Assembly: GCA_005788585.1 (NCBI GenBank)
Contig: SYBY01000054.1
Coordinates: 1 to 31,517 of the forward strand
Direction of reading: 5' to 3'
DNA length: 31,517 nt
Source of the DNA: Actinomycetota bacterium
GTDB taxonomy: Bacteria; Actinomycetota; Thermoleophilia; Solirubrobacterales; Solirubrobacteraceae
Shown here: positions 1 to 8,284 of the stretch, piece by piece
Numbering within the stretch: the stretch's first letter is position 1
Layout: each line of letters starts with the position of its first letter
Translations under genes and position numbers: made by a program
The notes under the pieces: generated by a model
The model's input: only the letters and a program-made list of their open reading frames with translations
Database searches by the model: none
Told to the model about the DNA's origin: nothing

Positions 1-326
<326 letters not shown>

Positions 327-327
<1 letters not shown>

Positions 328-1292
328 TGGCCGCGCGCGGTGGGTTGGACCTCGGCGGCACGAAGATCCAGGCGATCATCCTGGACGACACGAACACGGT
401 CGTCGGCCAGGCGCGCACGCCGACGCCGCGGACGGGCGGGCCGCCCGCGATCATCACGGAGCTGGCCGCGGTCCTGCGGACGGCGTGCGAGGACGCGGAG
501 GTCGACGTCGCCGATCTCGACGGCGTGGGCATCGGCGCGCCGGGCGCCGTCGACGCAGCAGCGGGCACGCTGTCGCGCAGCGGCAACCTCGACGGCTGGC
601 GCGACGCGACCGTCGCGGTGTGCGACCTCCTCGCCGCCGAGCTTGGCGGGAGCGTGGATGTCTTCCTGGGCAACGACGTCAGCGTCGCCGTCCAGGCGGA
701 GGTCGCCCTCGGAGCCGCGCGGGGTGTCCCGTCGGCGCTCGGCGTCTTCTGGGGGACCGGGGTCGGCGGCGCGGTGATCTTCGACGGCGAGGAGTGGGCC
801 GGGCGCGGCGCGGCAGGCGAGATCGGCCACATGGTCGTGAAGATCGGCGGGCGCCAGTGCCCGTGCGGGCGGCGTGGCTGCATGGAGGCCTACGCGGGCC
901 GCGGCGCGATGCAGAAGCGCGCGCACCACCTGCACCACGACCGCCACCGCAAGACCATCCTCTTCCACCTCATGCACGAGAAGGGCAAGCCGGTCCTGAC
1001 CTCGAGCGTGTGGGCCAAGGCGCTGGAGAAGAGCGACGGGCTGGCCCACGAGCTGATCGACGAGGCGGTCGAGGCCATCGCGACGGCCACGGCCAGTGCC
1101 GTGAATCTGCTCGATCTCGAGCGGGTCGTGCTCGGCGGCGGACTCGGGCTGCGGCTCGGGGAGGAGTACCGCCAGCGGATCGAGGACGCGATGCTGCCGC
1201 ACCTCTTCAAGGACGCCGACCCGCCACCGCTGGTGCTCGCCGAGCTCGGCGACCTGGGTGGCGCGATCGGCGCGGCGCGGCTGGGCCTCTAG
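327..1292 (+). CDS. ROK-family sugar kinase, probable glucokinase
   Basis: A 321-residue cytoplasmic kinase, probably phosphorylating glucose with ATP. The N-terminal phosphate loop DLGGTKI is at about residues 8-14. The ROK block (GTGVGGAVIFDG, then GEIGHM, then CPCGRRGCMEAYAG) is at about residues 148-195 and carries the His and three Cys that bind zinc in this family. A second glycine-rich motif, VVLGGGLG, lies near residue 268. I chose the ATG at 327 because it overlaps the pgi stop and puts the phosphate loop at the usual distance from the N-terminus; an in-frame opening further upstream only runs through pgi. The direct pgi link argues for glucose rather than another ROK substrate. Length is normal for the family. 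Fructokinase or N-acetylhexosamine kinase activity is not excluded. Confidence 0.9.
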
Positions 1293-1317
1293 GCGAGACC
1301 CAGCCGCCACCGCGGGG

Positions 1318-3474
1318 CTATCCCACCTTCACCGTGAGCGGGGCGCTGCCGTCGCCGGCCGACGCCTCGTTGCCCGCCCACTGGCCGACGAAGGTCGTCG
1401 TGCCCTTGGTGACGTTCCAGCTGGTCGTCGCCTGGCCGGAGCGGTCGAGCTCGACCTCCTGCTGGGTCCAGTCGCCGCCGGCCTTCCGCCCCGCGACCAC
1501 CGCGACGTCGCCCTGCTTCGCGCCGGTGACGCGGATGGTCACGCGGATGCGGGCCTTCTTCTTCAGCTTCGTCTTCGCCGTCTTGACGGTGACCGACGAG
1601 GCCTTGCCCACCTGCCCGCCGGTCGTGCTGTAGAAGAGCGAATGCGTGCCCGCGAGCACGTAGCTCGTGCCGCCCGCGGCGATCCCGTAGCCCTTGATCT
1701 CGCTGTCGGTCACGAGCTGCGGCGCCCAGGTCTTGCCGCCGTCGGTCGTGCGCAGCAGGTACCCGAGCTCGCTGGCCTCACCGAACTCGCTCATCACGAG
1801 GTAGCCGCTGGTCGCCGACGAGAACGACATGCCGTAGAAGTCGGTCGTCCCGACGCCCTGCACCTCGGTCCACTTCTTGCCGCCGTTCGTCGTCTTCCAC
1901 AGACGCCCGCCCGTGTCGCGCAGGAAGCCGGTGTTCGCCGTGACGAAGTCGGCGCGGTCGACCCGCGTGCGCTTGCCCGGCAGCTTCAGCGCCTTCCAGG
2001 TCTTGCCCTTGTCCACCGACCGCAGCAGCGCCGAGCGACCGGAGACGACGATGGCGCTGCCGCCCTCGTCGTAGTCGTTGAGCTTGGCCTTCGCGACGGC
2101 GCCGCGCACCGTCGAGAAGGTGTCGGCACCGTTGGTCGAGCGACGGACCCCGGTCGGGCCGATGAGCAGGACCGTGTTCGCGTTCGGGGCGTACACCGCG
2201 GCGGGACGCGCCGTGGTGCCGGTGTCGAGGTTCGCCCACGACGTGCCGGTGTTCGTGGACTTGAACAGCTTGCCCTCGGTGTCGACGGCGTAGCCGATCT
2301 GCGCCGTCGGGAACGACACGTCGAGGATGTCCTCAGACGTCGGGACGCCGACCTTGGTCCACGTCTGGCCGCCGTCGGTCGTGCGGGCGAGGCCGCCGTT
2401 CTCACCGGTCGCGAAGGCCGCGCCGCCCGGGGCGGAGCGCACGACGAAGTACTGCCCCGCGAGGCGCGGGTTGCCGATCGGCGTGAACGTCGCGCCGCCG
2501 TCGTTGGAGGCCGCCATCGCGCCCTCGTTGCCGGCGACGACCACGCGGGTCGCCGAGGAGAACGCCGCCGCGTTCGTCGCCTGGGTCGTCGCGGTCACGC
2601 GGGAGAACGTCGTGCCCCCGTCGGCGGTGCGCAGCAGGAAGTCGCCCTTCTCGACCGTGGCGATCGCGGTGTTCGCGTCGATGGCCCGGACGGTCGTCAG
2701 ATTGCTTCCGTCGGCGCCCGTGTTCTTGGGCGTCCACGTCGCTCCGCCGTCGGTCGTCACGAGGAACAGCCCGTTGGCGCCGACCGCGAAGCCGTTGTTC
2801 GCGTCGACGAACGTGACGTCGTTGACCGCGCGTGCGGTGTCGCTGACCTGGGTCCATGAGCCGGCGCCGTCAACCGTGCGGTAGAGGCGGCCCTGTGTCG
2901 TCGCAGCGACGCCGGTGGTCGGGCTGGTGAAGGCGAGATCTGTCGGGGTGGCGCTGCCGCCCGACGCGCGCGTGCCGGTGACGGCGGTCTTCGGAGACCA
3001 CGTCGCGCCGCCGTCGGTGGACCCGACGACCGTGCCGTCCTTCAGCACCAGGTAGCCCGTGTTGACGTCAGTGAACGACACGCCCTCGAGCGATTCCTTG
3101 CAGCCGAGCGAGTTGAAGTACAGGCGCGTGAACGTCGCGCCGCCGTCGACCGACCGGCGCGCGGCGCAGCCGCCGCCGACGATGAAGGCGTCGGGGGAGA
3201 TGACCTGGACCTCGGTGAGCGGGCCGAGCAGGCCGGTGGGCAGGCCCGTCCAGGTCGCACCGGCGTCGGTGCTCTTGATCAGCGTGCCGAACGCACCGCT
3301 GGCGTAGCCGGTCGTGCCGGCGAACCCGATGGCGTTGATGTTCGATCCGGTGGGCGTCGGGTTGCCCCAGTTCCAGCCCGAGGTGCCGACGCGGACTGCC
3401 GCGTCAGCGGCGGTCGCACCGGCGAGCGTCACGCCCGCGGCGCACAGCGCCGCGACGAACGATCGCGTGGTCAT
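1318..3474 (-). CDS. Secreted Asp-box (BNR/Ycf48-like) repeat protein
   Basis: A 718-residue exported protein. The N-terminus (MTTRSFVAALCAAGVTLAGATAADA) is a Sec signal peptide cut after ADA. The body is a beta-propeller-type array of about 13 Asp boxes of the form S/T-x-D-x-G-x-T-W/F (for example STDAGATW, TTDGGATW, TTDGGKTW), spread over roughly residues 60-600. The last ~95 residues are a lysine-rich Ig-like strand domain that probably sits on the cell surface. Asp-box propellers occur in sialidases, Ycf48 assembly factors and sortilin-like binders; no sialidase arginine triad is evident, so a binding role is more likely. The start is fixed by GGAGGA (plus-strand 3484-3489) ahead of ATG 3474. 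It converges on the ROK gene with only 25 bp between stops. Confidence 0.8.
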   Translation of the reverse strand: MTTRSFVAALCAAGVTLAGATAADAAVRVGTSGWNWGNPTPTGSNINAIGFAGTTGYASGAFGTLIKSTDAGATWTGLPTGLLGPLTEVQVISPDAFIVGGGCAARRSVDGGATFTRLYFNSLGCKESLEGVSFTDVNTGYLVLKDGTVVGSTDGGATWSPKTAVTGTRASGGSATPTDLAFTSPTTGVAATTQGRLYRTVDGAGSWTQVSDTARAVNDVTFVDANNGFAVGANGLFLVTTDGGATWTPKNTGADGSNLTTVRAIDANTAIATVEKGDFLLRTADGGTTFSRVTATTQATNAAAFSSATRVVVAGNEGAMAASNDGGATFTPIGNPRLAGQYFVVRSAPGGAAFATGENGGLARTTDGGQTWTKVGVPTSEDILDVSFPTAQIGYAVDTEGKLFKSTNTGTSWANLDTGTTARPAAVYAPNANTVLLIGPTGVRRSTNGADTFSTVRGAVAKAKLNDYDEGGSAIVVSGRSALLRSVDKGKTWKALKLPGKRTRVDRADFVTANTGFLRDTGGRLWKTTNGGKKWTEVQGVGTTDFYGMSFSSATSGYLVMSEFGEASELGYLLRTTDGGKTWAPQLVTDSEIKGYGIAAGGTSYVLAGTHSLFYSTTGGQVGKASSVTVKTAKTKLKKKARIRVTIRVTGAKQGDVAVVAGRKAGGDWTQQEVELDRSGQATTSWNVTKGTTTFVGQWAGNEASAGDGSAPLTVKVG

Positions 3475-3694
3475 GATGGGAAGTCCTCCAAGGTGAAGTT
3501 CATTGGCTGCGGACCCTGAACGGTCTGGGCGCGCGGAAGTTACGGTCAGGGCCGCGGTCCACAGGCGTGCACGGCGACTGAACGACGTTCGCCACGTGGC
3601 GTCTCAGACCCTTCCGGATCACGCCCGTCCCGGCTACTCTTGTCGGTGCAGGCGCCCCGTCGTGGGGCAGGGGGAAGTGTTGCGAGGGGGAGTT
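3475..3694. promoter_or_regulatory. Divergent intergenic region
   Basis: These 220 bp separate two divergently transcribed genes for secreted proteins and must hold both promoters. The Shine-Dalgarno for the leftward gene (GGAGGA, reverse complement of 3484-3489) is clear. A purine-rich GAGGGGG run (3684-3690) lies just before the rightward GTG start. I see no convincing inverted repeat or RNA element. Confidence 0.4.
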
Positions 3695-5284
3695 GTGCCA
3701 CGAGGACTGTCCGCAGCGTGCGCGCTGATCTGCGCGCTGCTGCTACTGGCGCCAGGGACGGCGCACGCTGAGACGCCGTCGCTCAAGCGCGTCCAGATCA
3801 AGGCGCCCGACGGCGTCACCATCGACGGCGCCGTCGTGATGCCGGCGCGGCCCACCCCCGGCCGCAAGTACCCGGCGATCGCGTTCGCAGCGGCGTGGAA
3901 CGGCGGCTGGGAGCAGAACACCATCCCGGCGCTCAGGCTCGCCAGCAAGGGCTACGTCGTCCACCTCTACACGATGCGCGGCATGGCGAAGTTCCTCGAT
4001 GGCGAGGTCAACATGGCCGGCCCCAACGACCGCATGGACATGTCCGCCGTCATCGACTGGCTCATCGCCAACCGCCCGGTCGACCCCGACCGCATCGGCG
4101 CGGCCGGCATCTCCTACGGCGCCGGGCTGGCGCTGATCGCCTCGGCGTTCGACCCGCGCATCCGCTCCGTCGCGTCCCTCAGCGGCTGGACCGACCTCAA
4201 CCGCGCGCTCTGGCCCAACGAGACGCGGAACGCCTGGGCCGGCGGCATCCTTTACAAGTCGGCCGTCGACGCCTCGCGGGTCGGGCCGGAGTTCCTCGAC
4301 ATCTTCCACCGGTTCTTCCGCCAGGTGCGCGTCGAGGAGAACCTCGCGTTCGGCGCCGGACGATCGGCGCAGACGTACATCGACGAGATCAACGAGAACA
4401 AGCCGGCGATCCTCATGTCCCAGCAGTGGAACGAGATGATCTTCCCGCCCGACCAGATCCTCGACTTCTACAAGGACCTCCAGGGACCGAAGCGCCTGCT
4501 GCTCCAGCCCGGCGATCACGTCTCCCAGGAGTCACCGGGCCTGCTCGGCCTGACGAACCGCCAGCTCAACGAGACCTACGCGTGGTTCGACCGCACGCTG
4601 AAGAACGCACCGGACCCGGCCGCGCTCGCGGGCAGCATCACCCTGCAGCCGCGCACGCCGTGGGGCGATCGCACGCTCGAGACCTACCCCGAGTGGTCGG
4701 CGGTCAGCACCGGGTCCAAGCGCTGGTACCTCGGCGGCGGCACCGGCTACCGCACGCTCGCCGAGACGCCGCAGACCGGCTGGAACGTCGAGTACCGCCC
4801 CGCGCTGAGCACCGACGACGGCCCCGGCGGCCCGCTGGTCGGCCACCTTGGCGAGGCACTCACCGGCAAGCCGCTGAACGCCCGCCTGGCGTCGCTGGAC
4901 CGCAGGACCCGCGCGATGTGGATGACCGCGCCGTTCACGGAACGCCTGAAGGTGCGTGGCGCGCCGCGCGTCCGTTTCACGGTCACGCCACAGTCGGCGA
5001 AGGGCACGGTCATCGCGACGCTGTTCTCGGTCAGTCCGCGCAACGTCGTGTTCAACATGACCCACACGCCGCTGACGTGGCGCGACAAGCAGGTTGGCGA
5101 GCCGCTGACGTACGAGCTGCCGCTGCGGCCCACCGCCTACGACATCCCGCCGGGGCACAAGCTGCTGCTCAGCATCGCGGGCCAGGACCTGAACTACATC
5201 CTGGACAAGAACCCGCCCGGGGCGAAGATCGCGCTCAGCTCGCCGGAGAGCGCGCCGTCGTTCCTCGAGCTGCCGACGCGCTGA
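3695..5284 (+). CDS. Secreted S15/CocE-like alpha/beta hydrolase
   Basis: A 529-residue predicted secreted hydrolase. GTG 3695 gives an uninterrupted signal peptide (PRGLSAACALICALLLLAPG, cut after AHA), and GAGGGGG lies just upstream; TTG 3680 is an in-frame alternative. The N-terminal alpha/beta-hydrolase fold has a nucleophile elbow G-I-S-Y-G with Ser near residue 140, preceded by DPDRIGAAG. The C-terminal half (from about residue 405, MWMTAPFTERLKVRG) is the jelly-roll domain of X-prolyl dipeptidyl peptidase and cocaine-esterase relatives. The catalytic Asp and His probably lie around QQWNEMIFPPDQ and PGDHVSQ. The substrate is unknown; it could be an ester, an amide or an X-Pro peptide. 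A paralogue of the same architecture lies at 17825-19606. Confidence 0.8.
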   Translation: MPRGLSAACALICALLLLAPGTAHAETPSLKRVQIKAPDGVTIDGAVVMPARPTPGRKYPAIAFAAAWNGGWEQNTIPALRLASKGYVVHLYTMRGMAKFLDGEVNMAGPNDRMDMSAVIDWLIANRPVDPDRIGAAGISYGAGLALIASAFDPRIRSVASLSGWTDLNRALWPNETRNAWAGGILYKSAVDASRVGPEFLDIFHRFFRQVRVEENLAFGAGRSAQTYIDEINENKPAILMSQQWNEMIFPPDQILDFYKDLQGPKRLLLQPGDHVSQESPGLLGLTNRQLNETYAWFDRTLKNAPDPAALAGSITLQPRTPWGDRTLETYPEWSAVSTGSKRWYLGGGTGYRTLAETPQTGWNVEYRPALSTDDGPGGPLVGHLGEALTGKPLNARLASLDRRTRAMWMTAPFTERLKVRGAPRVRFTVTPQSAKGTVIATLFSVSPRNVVFNMTHTPLTWRDKQVGEPLTYELPLRPTAYDIPPGHKLLLSIAGQDLNYILDKNPPGAKIALSSPESAPSFLELPTR

Positions 5285-5291
5285 TCAGCGC
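5278..5291. repeat. 14-bp palindrome containing two abutting stop codons
   Basis: GCGCTGATCAGCGC is a perfect palindrome. Its centre TGATCA is the TGA of the rightward hydrolase followed directly by the reverse-complement TGA of the leftward CrtC-like gene, so the two convergent genes meet with zero bases between them. It is too short to be a convincing terminator alone. Confidence 0.6.
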
Positions 5292-6361
5292 AGGGCTACT
5301 GCCTCATGCAGCGTTGAGCCCGTCCGCACGACCGTCTCGCCGCCCACCTGGGCGGTGAGCGTGAAGTCCGAGCGGAAGCGGAAGTAGCCGGGGTTGCCGA
5401 GCAGCCGGTTGATGACGGGCTTGGCGACCGGCTTGACGAACCGCTTGCCGACCACCGGCACGTCGTTGAGCAGGTCGTGTGCGTGGATGATCTCGCCTAC
5501 ATCGAGCCGCAGCTCGGCGGCGCCGTTGCCCGCGCGCAGCGTAAGCGACGACGGGTAGGACTGGTCGGCGATCTCGTTGTAGACCGTCGGCCCCTCCTCG
5601 ATCTCGACCTCGCCGGTGCTCAGCACGACGTCGCTGCCGCTGGCGAGCATGAACGGTGTCGAGACCGCGTGGCCGAACCGGGCGGTCGTGAAGATCGTGG
5701 CGTAGACCACCGTGAGGTCGTCGGCGTAGACCCGGCCCCAGTACCAGTGGTCGACGATGCGCGGCATCGTCCCCTTGCCCCAGTTGTGGTCGTGGTAGCC
5801 GATGCCGCTGACGTCGTGGCGCTTGCCGTTCACCACGATCGAGCCGGTGACCCTCGCCTTCGGCGCGGCGACGACCCACGCGAAGAAGCTGTCCTCGCCG
5901 TAGTTCGTCAGCCCCTCACCGGGCTGCCACATCGGGACGAGGCTCTCGAACGTGAGGTCGAACTGCATGCCGTCCTCGGCGATGTGGATCTGGTGCGTCG
6001 GCAACGCACCGTCGGCGAAGCCCTCCACGACCCGGCCCCAGTTGTGCGCGACGCGCACGTCGCACTTCTCGGTCGACGCGCTCGCCTGGTCGTGCGGGTA
6101 GAACGTGCGCACCTCGTGGCGGGTGCCGTCGGGCTCGTAGACGTGCAGCTCGACGCCGGCCTTCTTTGTCATGAGCTCGGCGGTTTGCAGGAAGCCGACG
6201 ATGACGTGCCCGTCGTCCAGGCGCGCATCGAAGTACCAGTGCTCGAAGTGGCCCTTGTCCTTCGACGGGTGGGCGCCGTTGACCCGCATCGGGACGGGGG
6301 CGATGACCTCGTCGCGGTTCCCGGGACCGGTCCAGCGATCGACGACCTGCAGCGTTGCCAT
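5285..6361 (-). CDS. CrtC/AttH-like protein (lipocalin-like, hydroxyneurosporene synthase family)
   Basis: A 358-residue protein without an obvious signal peptide. Family cues are HFEHWYFDARLDDGH near residue 25, which is the W-Y-x-D opening of CrtC/AttH proteins, and GIGYHDHNWG near residue 180, which matches the conserved G-x-G-Y-x-D-H-N-W-G block. CrtC hydrates terminal isoprenoid double bonds of carotenoids; relatives act on other lipids, so hydration of an isoprenoid is only an inference. ATG 6361 is preferred over the upstream in-frame opening because GAGGAG stands 5 nt before it and overlaps the stop of the upstream gene. It is the second gene of an operon, 8 bp after the DUF2236 gene, and shares its opening residues MATLQ. 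Confidence 0.75.
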   Translation of the reverse strand: MATLQVVDRWTGPGNRDEVIAPVPMRVNGAHPSKDKGHFEHWYFDARLDDGHVIVGFLQTAELMTKKAGVELHVYEPDGTRHEVRTFYPHDQASASTEKCDVRVAHNWGRVVEGFADGALPTHQIHIAEDGMQFDLTFESLVPMWQPGEGLTNYGEDSFFAWVVAAPKARVTGSIVVNGKRHDVSGIGYHDHNWGKGTMPRIVDHWYWGRVYADDLTVVYATIFTTARFGHAVSTPFMLASGSDVVLSTGEVEIEEGPTVYNEIADQSYPSSLTLRAGNGAAELRLDVGEIIHAHDLLNDVPVVGKRFVKPVAKPVINRLLGNPGYFRFRSDFTLTAQVGGETVVRTGSTLHEAVALR

Positions 6362-6369
6362 GCGTCTCC

Positions 6370-7641
6370 TCAGCGCCGCAGCGCACTCGCGGCTTGGAAT
6401 TCGGCCTCGCGGCCCTGGAGCTGCCCGGCGAGCCACCGCTTGCGCCGGGCATCTGCGCGCCGTTCGAGCGCGTCGCCGGCGCCGGGGACGAACCGGCGCG
6501 CCAGCTCACCCGCGCCGATGACCGGTGCCCGAGCGGCCATCAGCAGGATGCTCGGGAACACGGCGGGCAGGTCGTACTTCGCGCGGGTCTGCGGCTGCAT
6601 GAACAGCGCGAGGTAGCCGGCGTACAGGTGACGTTCGTAGGCCAGCCGCGCCCGTTCGCGCAGCCCGTGGCCCGTCCGGGCCGACAGCGCCGTGGGGAAC
6701 GACTCGATGAGCTCCTTGCCGTGATCGCCCGACGTGTAGGTCCGCGCGATCGCGGTCATGCTCACGAGCTTGAACGCCTCGCTGACGCTCTCCGGATAGC
6801 GCCGCGGGTGCACGCCGAGCAGGTGGCCCGTGTAGCGCTGGTAGTGCAGCAGCGCGCGCATGTCGGCGGGGCCGGTCTGGTACCCGGCGCCCCAGAGGAA
6901 GAGCGCGGGCGCGACGCTGCCGCCCATGAGCGTGAGCAGCATGTAGAGCTGGCTGATCGGTGTCCCCCACTTCGCCGCGTCCCACTCCGGATGCTCGGAG
7001 ACGCGGCGGCGCACCGAGACGTGCATGATCCGCACGCGCATCGCGGTCTTGCGGGCCTGGCTCTGCGGGGTCAACAGCGCGCCCGGCTCGGAGACGTCGA
7101 CCCAGAACTTGCCGGTCTCCAGGAAGCGGCGCAGGGCGTTGTCGCCGGCGTAGCCGCCGGTGAGGGACAGCGGGAGCGCGACGGCGGCTTCGGTGTAGAT
7201 CTCCAGCGTGGAGAGCCCGGCGACCGCGAAGAGGTCCGTGCCCCAGCGGCGCCAGATCGCGGCGCCGTGTTCGACGAGCTCGGGGTCGACCCAGTCCGGC
7301 ACGCGCTCGAACTCGTCGAAGAGCGCCCGCATGCTGGCGGGCGCCTCAGGGACGGCGTCGATGCCCTCCTCGAGCGCGCGATCGACGAGCTTGCGCGTGG
7401 CGCGCGGGCCGAGCTCGCCGAAGACCGTGTCGTCGACGAACGCCTCGGCGACCGGGTCGCCCGCCCACATGTCGGCGATGTACTCGGCGGCGACGTCGTC
7501 GGGCAGGAAGGGATCGAACCGCAGGTACCGCCGGACGCGGCGGCGGAACGTCTGCATGCCGGGGGTGCGAAGCGTCTCCCAGTACGCGAAGTCCGTCGGG
7601 GTCGCGGGTGGGGTGACGGGCACGGCCTGCAGAGTCGCCAT
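6370..7641 (-). CDS. DUF2236 oxygenase (MpaB / latex-clearing-protein family)
   Basis: A 423-residue all-helical protein of the DUF2236 family, which includes the haem-dependent rubber oxygenase Lcp and the fungal oxygenase MpaB that cleaves a farnesyl side chain. Visible family features are AYWETLRTPG near residue 20, FVDDTVFGELGPRATRKLVDRALEE split around residues 68-92, an R-K-T triplet at 197-199 and H207 in IMHVSVRRR, followed by LYMLLTLMGGSVAPALF. The assignment of haem ligands is not certain from sequence. No signal peptide is seen. The promoter region carries one copy of the CCATAC-N6-GTATGG operator 13 bp before the ATG, and the gene forms an operon with the CrtC-like gene downstream. 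Expected activity is oxidative cleavage of an isoprenoid or other hydrophobic alkene. Confidence 0.75.
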   Translation of the reverse strand: MATLQAVPVTPPATPTDFAYWETLRTPGMQTFRRRVRRYLRFDPFLPDDVAAEYIADMWAGDPVAEAFVDDTVFGELGPRATRKLVDRALEEGIDAVPEAPASMRALFDEFERVPDWVDPELVEHGAAIWRRWGTDLFAVAGLSTLEIYTEAAVALPLSLTGGYAGDNALRRFLETGKFWVDVSEPGALLTPQSQARKTAMRVRIMHVSVRRRVSEHPEWDAAKWGTPISQLYMLLTLMGGSVAPALFLWGAGYQTGPADMRALLHYQRYTGHLLGVHPRRYPESVSEAFKLVSMTAIARTYTSGDHGKELIESFPTALSARTGHGLRERARLAYERHLYAGYLALFMQPQTRAKYDLPAVFPSILLMAARAPVIGAGELARRFVPGAGDALERRADARRKRWLAGQLQGREAEFQAASALRR

Positions 7642-7653
7642 GCCGCACTTGTA

Positions 7654-7671
7654 CCATACCGAAGGGTATGG
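7654..7671. promoter_or_regulatory. TetR-type operator copy 1 (before DUF2236-CrtC operon)
   Basis: CCATACCGAAGGGTATGG is an 18-bp inverted repeat with 7-bp perfect arms and a 4-bp centre, located in the 34-bp gap between the tetR stop and the start of the DUF2236 gene. On the minus strand TATGGT inside it resembles a -10 element. The same CCATAC-N6-GTATGG pattern recurs at 8259-8276. Confidence 0.75.
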
Positions 7672-7675
7672 AGCG

Positions 7676-8233
7676 TCAGGTGCGCGTCAGGATCGTGAGC
7701 ATCGCCTGCCCGAGATCCAGGTCCATCTCACTCCCATCGGGCACCGTGAGCATGAAGCCCAGACCGGTGCGGAACAGCATCTCCGAGCGCACCTGCGCGT
7801 CGTGTTCGTCGAAGCCCATCTCGCGGAAGGCGTCCTCGACGCGCGCGCCCATCGCGGCGTCGGTCTGCGCGACCCGCTCGCGCACCCACGCGTTCGTCCG
7901 GGCCCAGTCGCGCACCGCGCGCTCCAGCGCCCAGGTCGACGTGTCGGTGAACCGGAGCATCATCAGGCGCAGGCGCTCGCGCGGCTCGACCGACGCGAGC
8001 GCGGCGAACGACGCGACCTCGGCGTCGCGGCCCGCAGCCCAGTGCTCGGCGACGGCGGCGAGGAACGCCTCGAGGTCGTCGAAGTGCCAGTAGAAGCTGC
8101 CTTTGGTGACGCCGAGGCGCTTGCACAGCGTCGGCACCTTGATGCCGGCGACGCCCTCGTCGGCCAGCACCCCGAGCGCACACGCCACCCAGTCGTCGAC
8201 GGACAGGCGGGACGTCTTCTGCGCAGAGGCCAC
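7676..8233 (-). CDS. TetR-family transcriptional regulator
   Basis: A 185-residue repressor. The N-terminal helix-turn-helix spans about residues 28-57: GIKVPTLCKRLGVTKGSFYW, then HFDDLEAFLAAV, the classic TetR recognition-helix pattern with YxHF. The C-terminal helices form a variable ligand-binding domain; nothing in them names the ligand. The start is GTG 8233. The gene lies between two copies of an 18-bp inverted repeat, one at its own promoter region (shared with the divergent multicopper oxidase) and one at the promoter of the downstream oxygenase operon. Autoregulation and control of both flanking units is therefore the natural inference. Confidence 0.9.
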   Translation of the reverse strand: MASAQKTSRLSVDDWVACALGVLADEGVAGIKVPTLCKRLGVTKGSFYWHFDDLEAFLAAVAEHWAAGRDAEVASFAALASVEPRERLRLMMLRFTDTSTWALERAVRDWARTNAWVRERVAQTDAAMGARVEDAFREMGFDEHDAQVRSEMLFRTGLGFMLTVPDGSEMDLDLGQAMLTILTRT

Positions 8234-8258
8234 GACGGCAGTCTCGCACCATCCGTCT

Positions 8259-8276
8259 CCATACCGTGCAGTATGG
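8259..8276. promoter_or_regulatory. TetR-type operator copy 2 (tetR / multicopper oxidase)
   Basis: CCATACCGTGCAGTATGG shares the arms CCATAC and GTATGG with copy 1 at 7654-7671, with the same 6-bp spacing. It lies in the 51-bp divergent gap and overlaps the probable -10 element of the multicopper oxidase gene, so a bound repressor would block RNA polymerase. Confidence 0.75.
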
Positions 8277-8277
8277 T
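8272..8277 (+). promoter_or_regulatory. -10 element of a leaderless promoter (multicopper oxidase)
   Basis: TATGGT fits TANNNT and ends 7 nt before ATG 8285, so transcription would begin at or next to the start codon. No Shine-Dalgarno is visible. The element lies within the right arm of the operator. Confidence 0.5.
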
Positions 8278-8284
8278 TGCCGAC

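Noticed and set aside
1258..2859. 533-codon plus-strand open frame across the Asp-box gene
   Set aside because: No recognisable motifs and Arg-rich composition; it is the antisense of a clear repeat protein with a signal peptide.
3680..3694. TTG start for the secreted hydrolase
   Set aside because: It is in frame and possible, but GTG 3695 gives a cleaner signal peptide; kept only as an alternative.
8273..8284. ATG 8273 as the multicopper oxidase start
   Set aside because: It lies within both the operator and the probable -10 element; ATG 8285 is directly followed by the twin-arginine signal.
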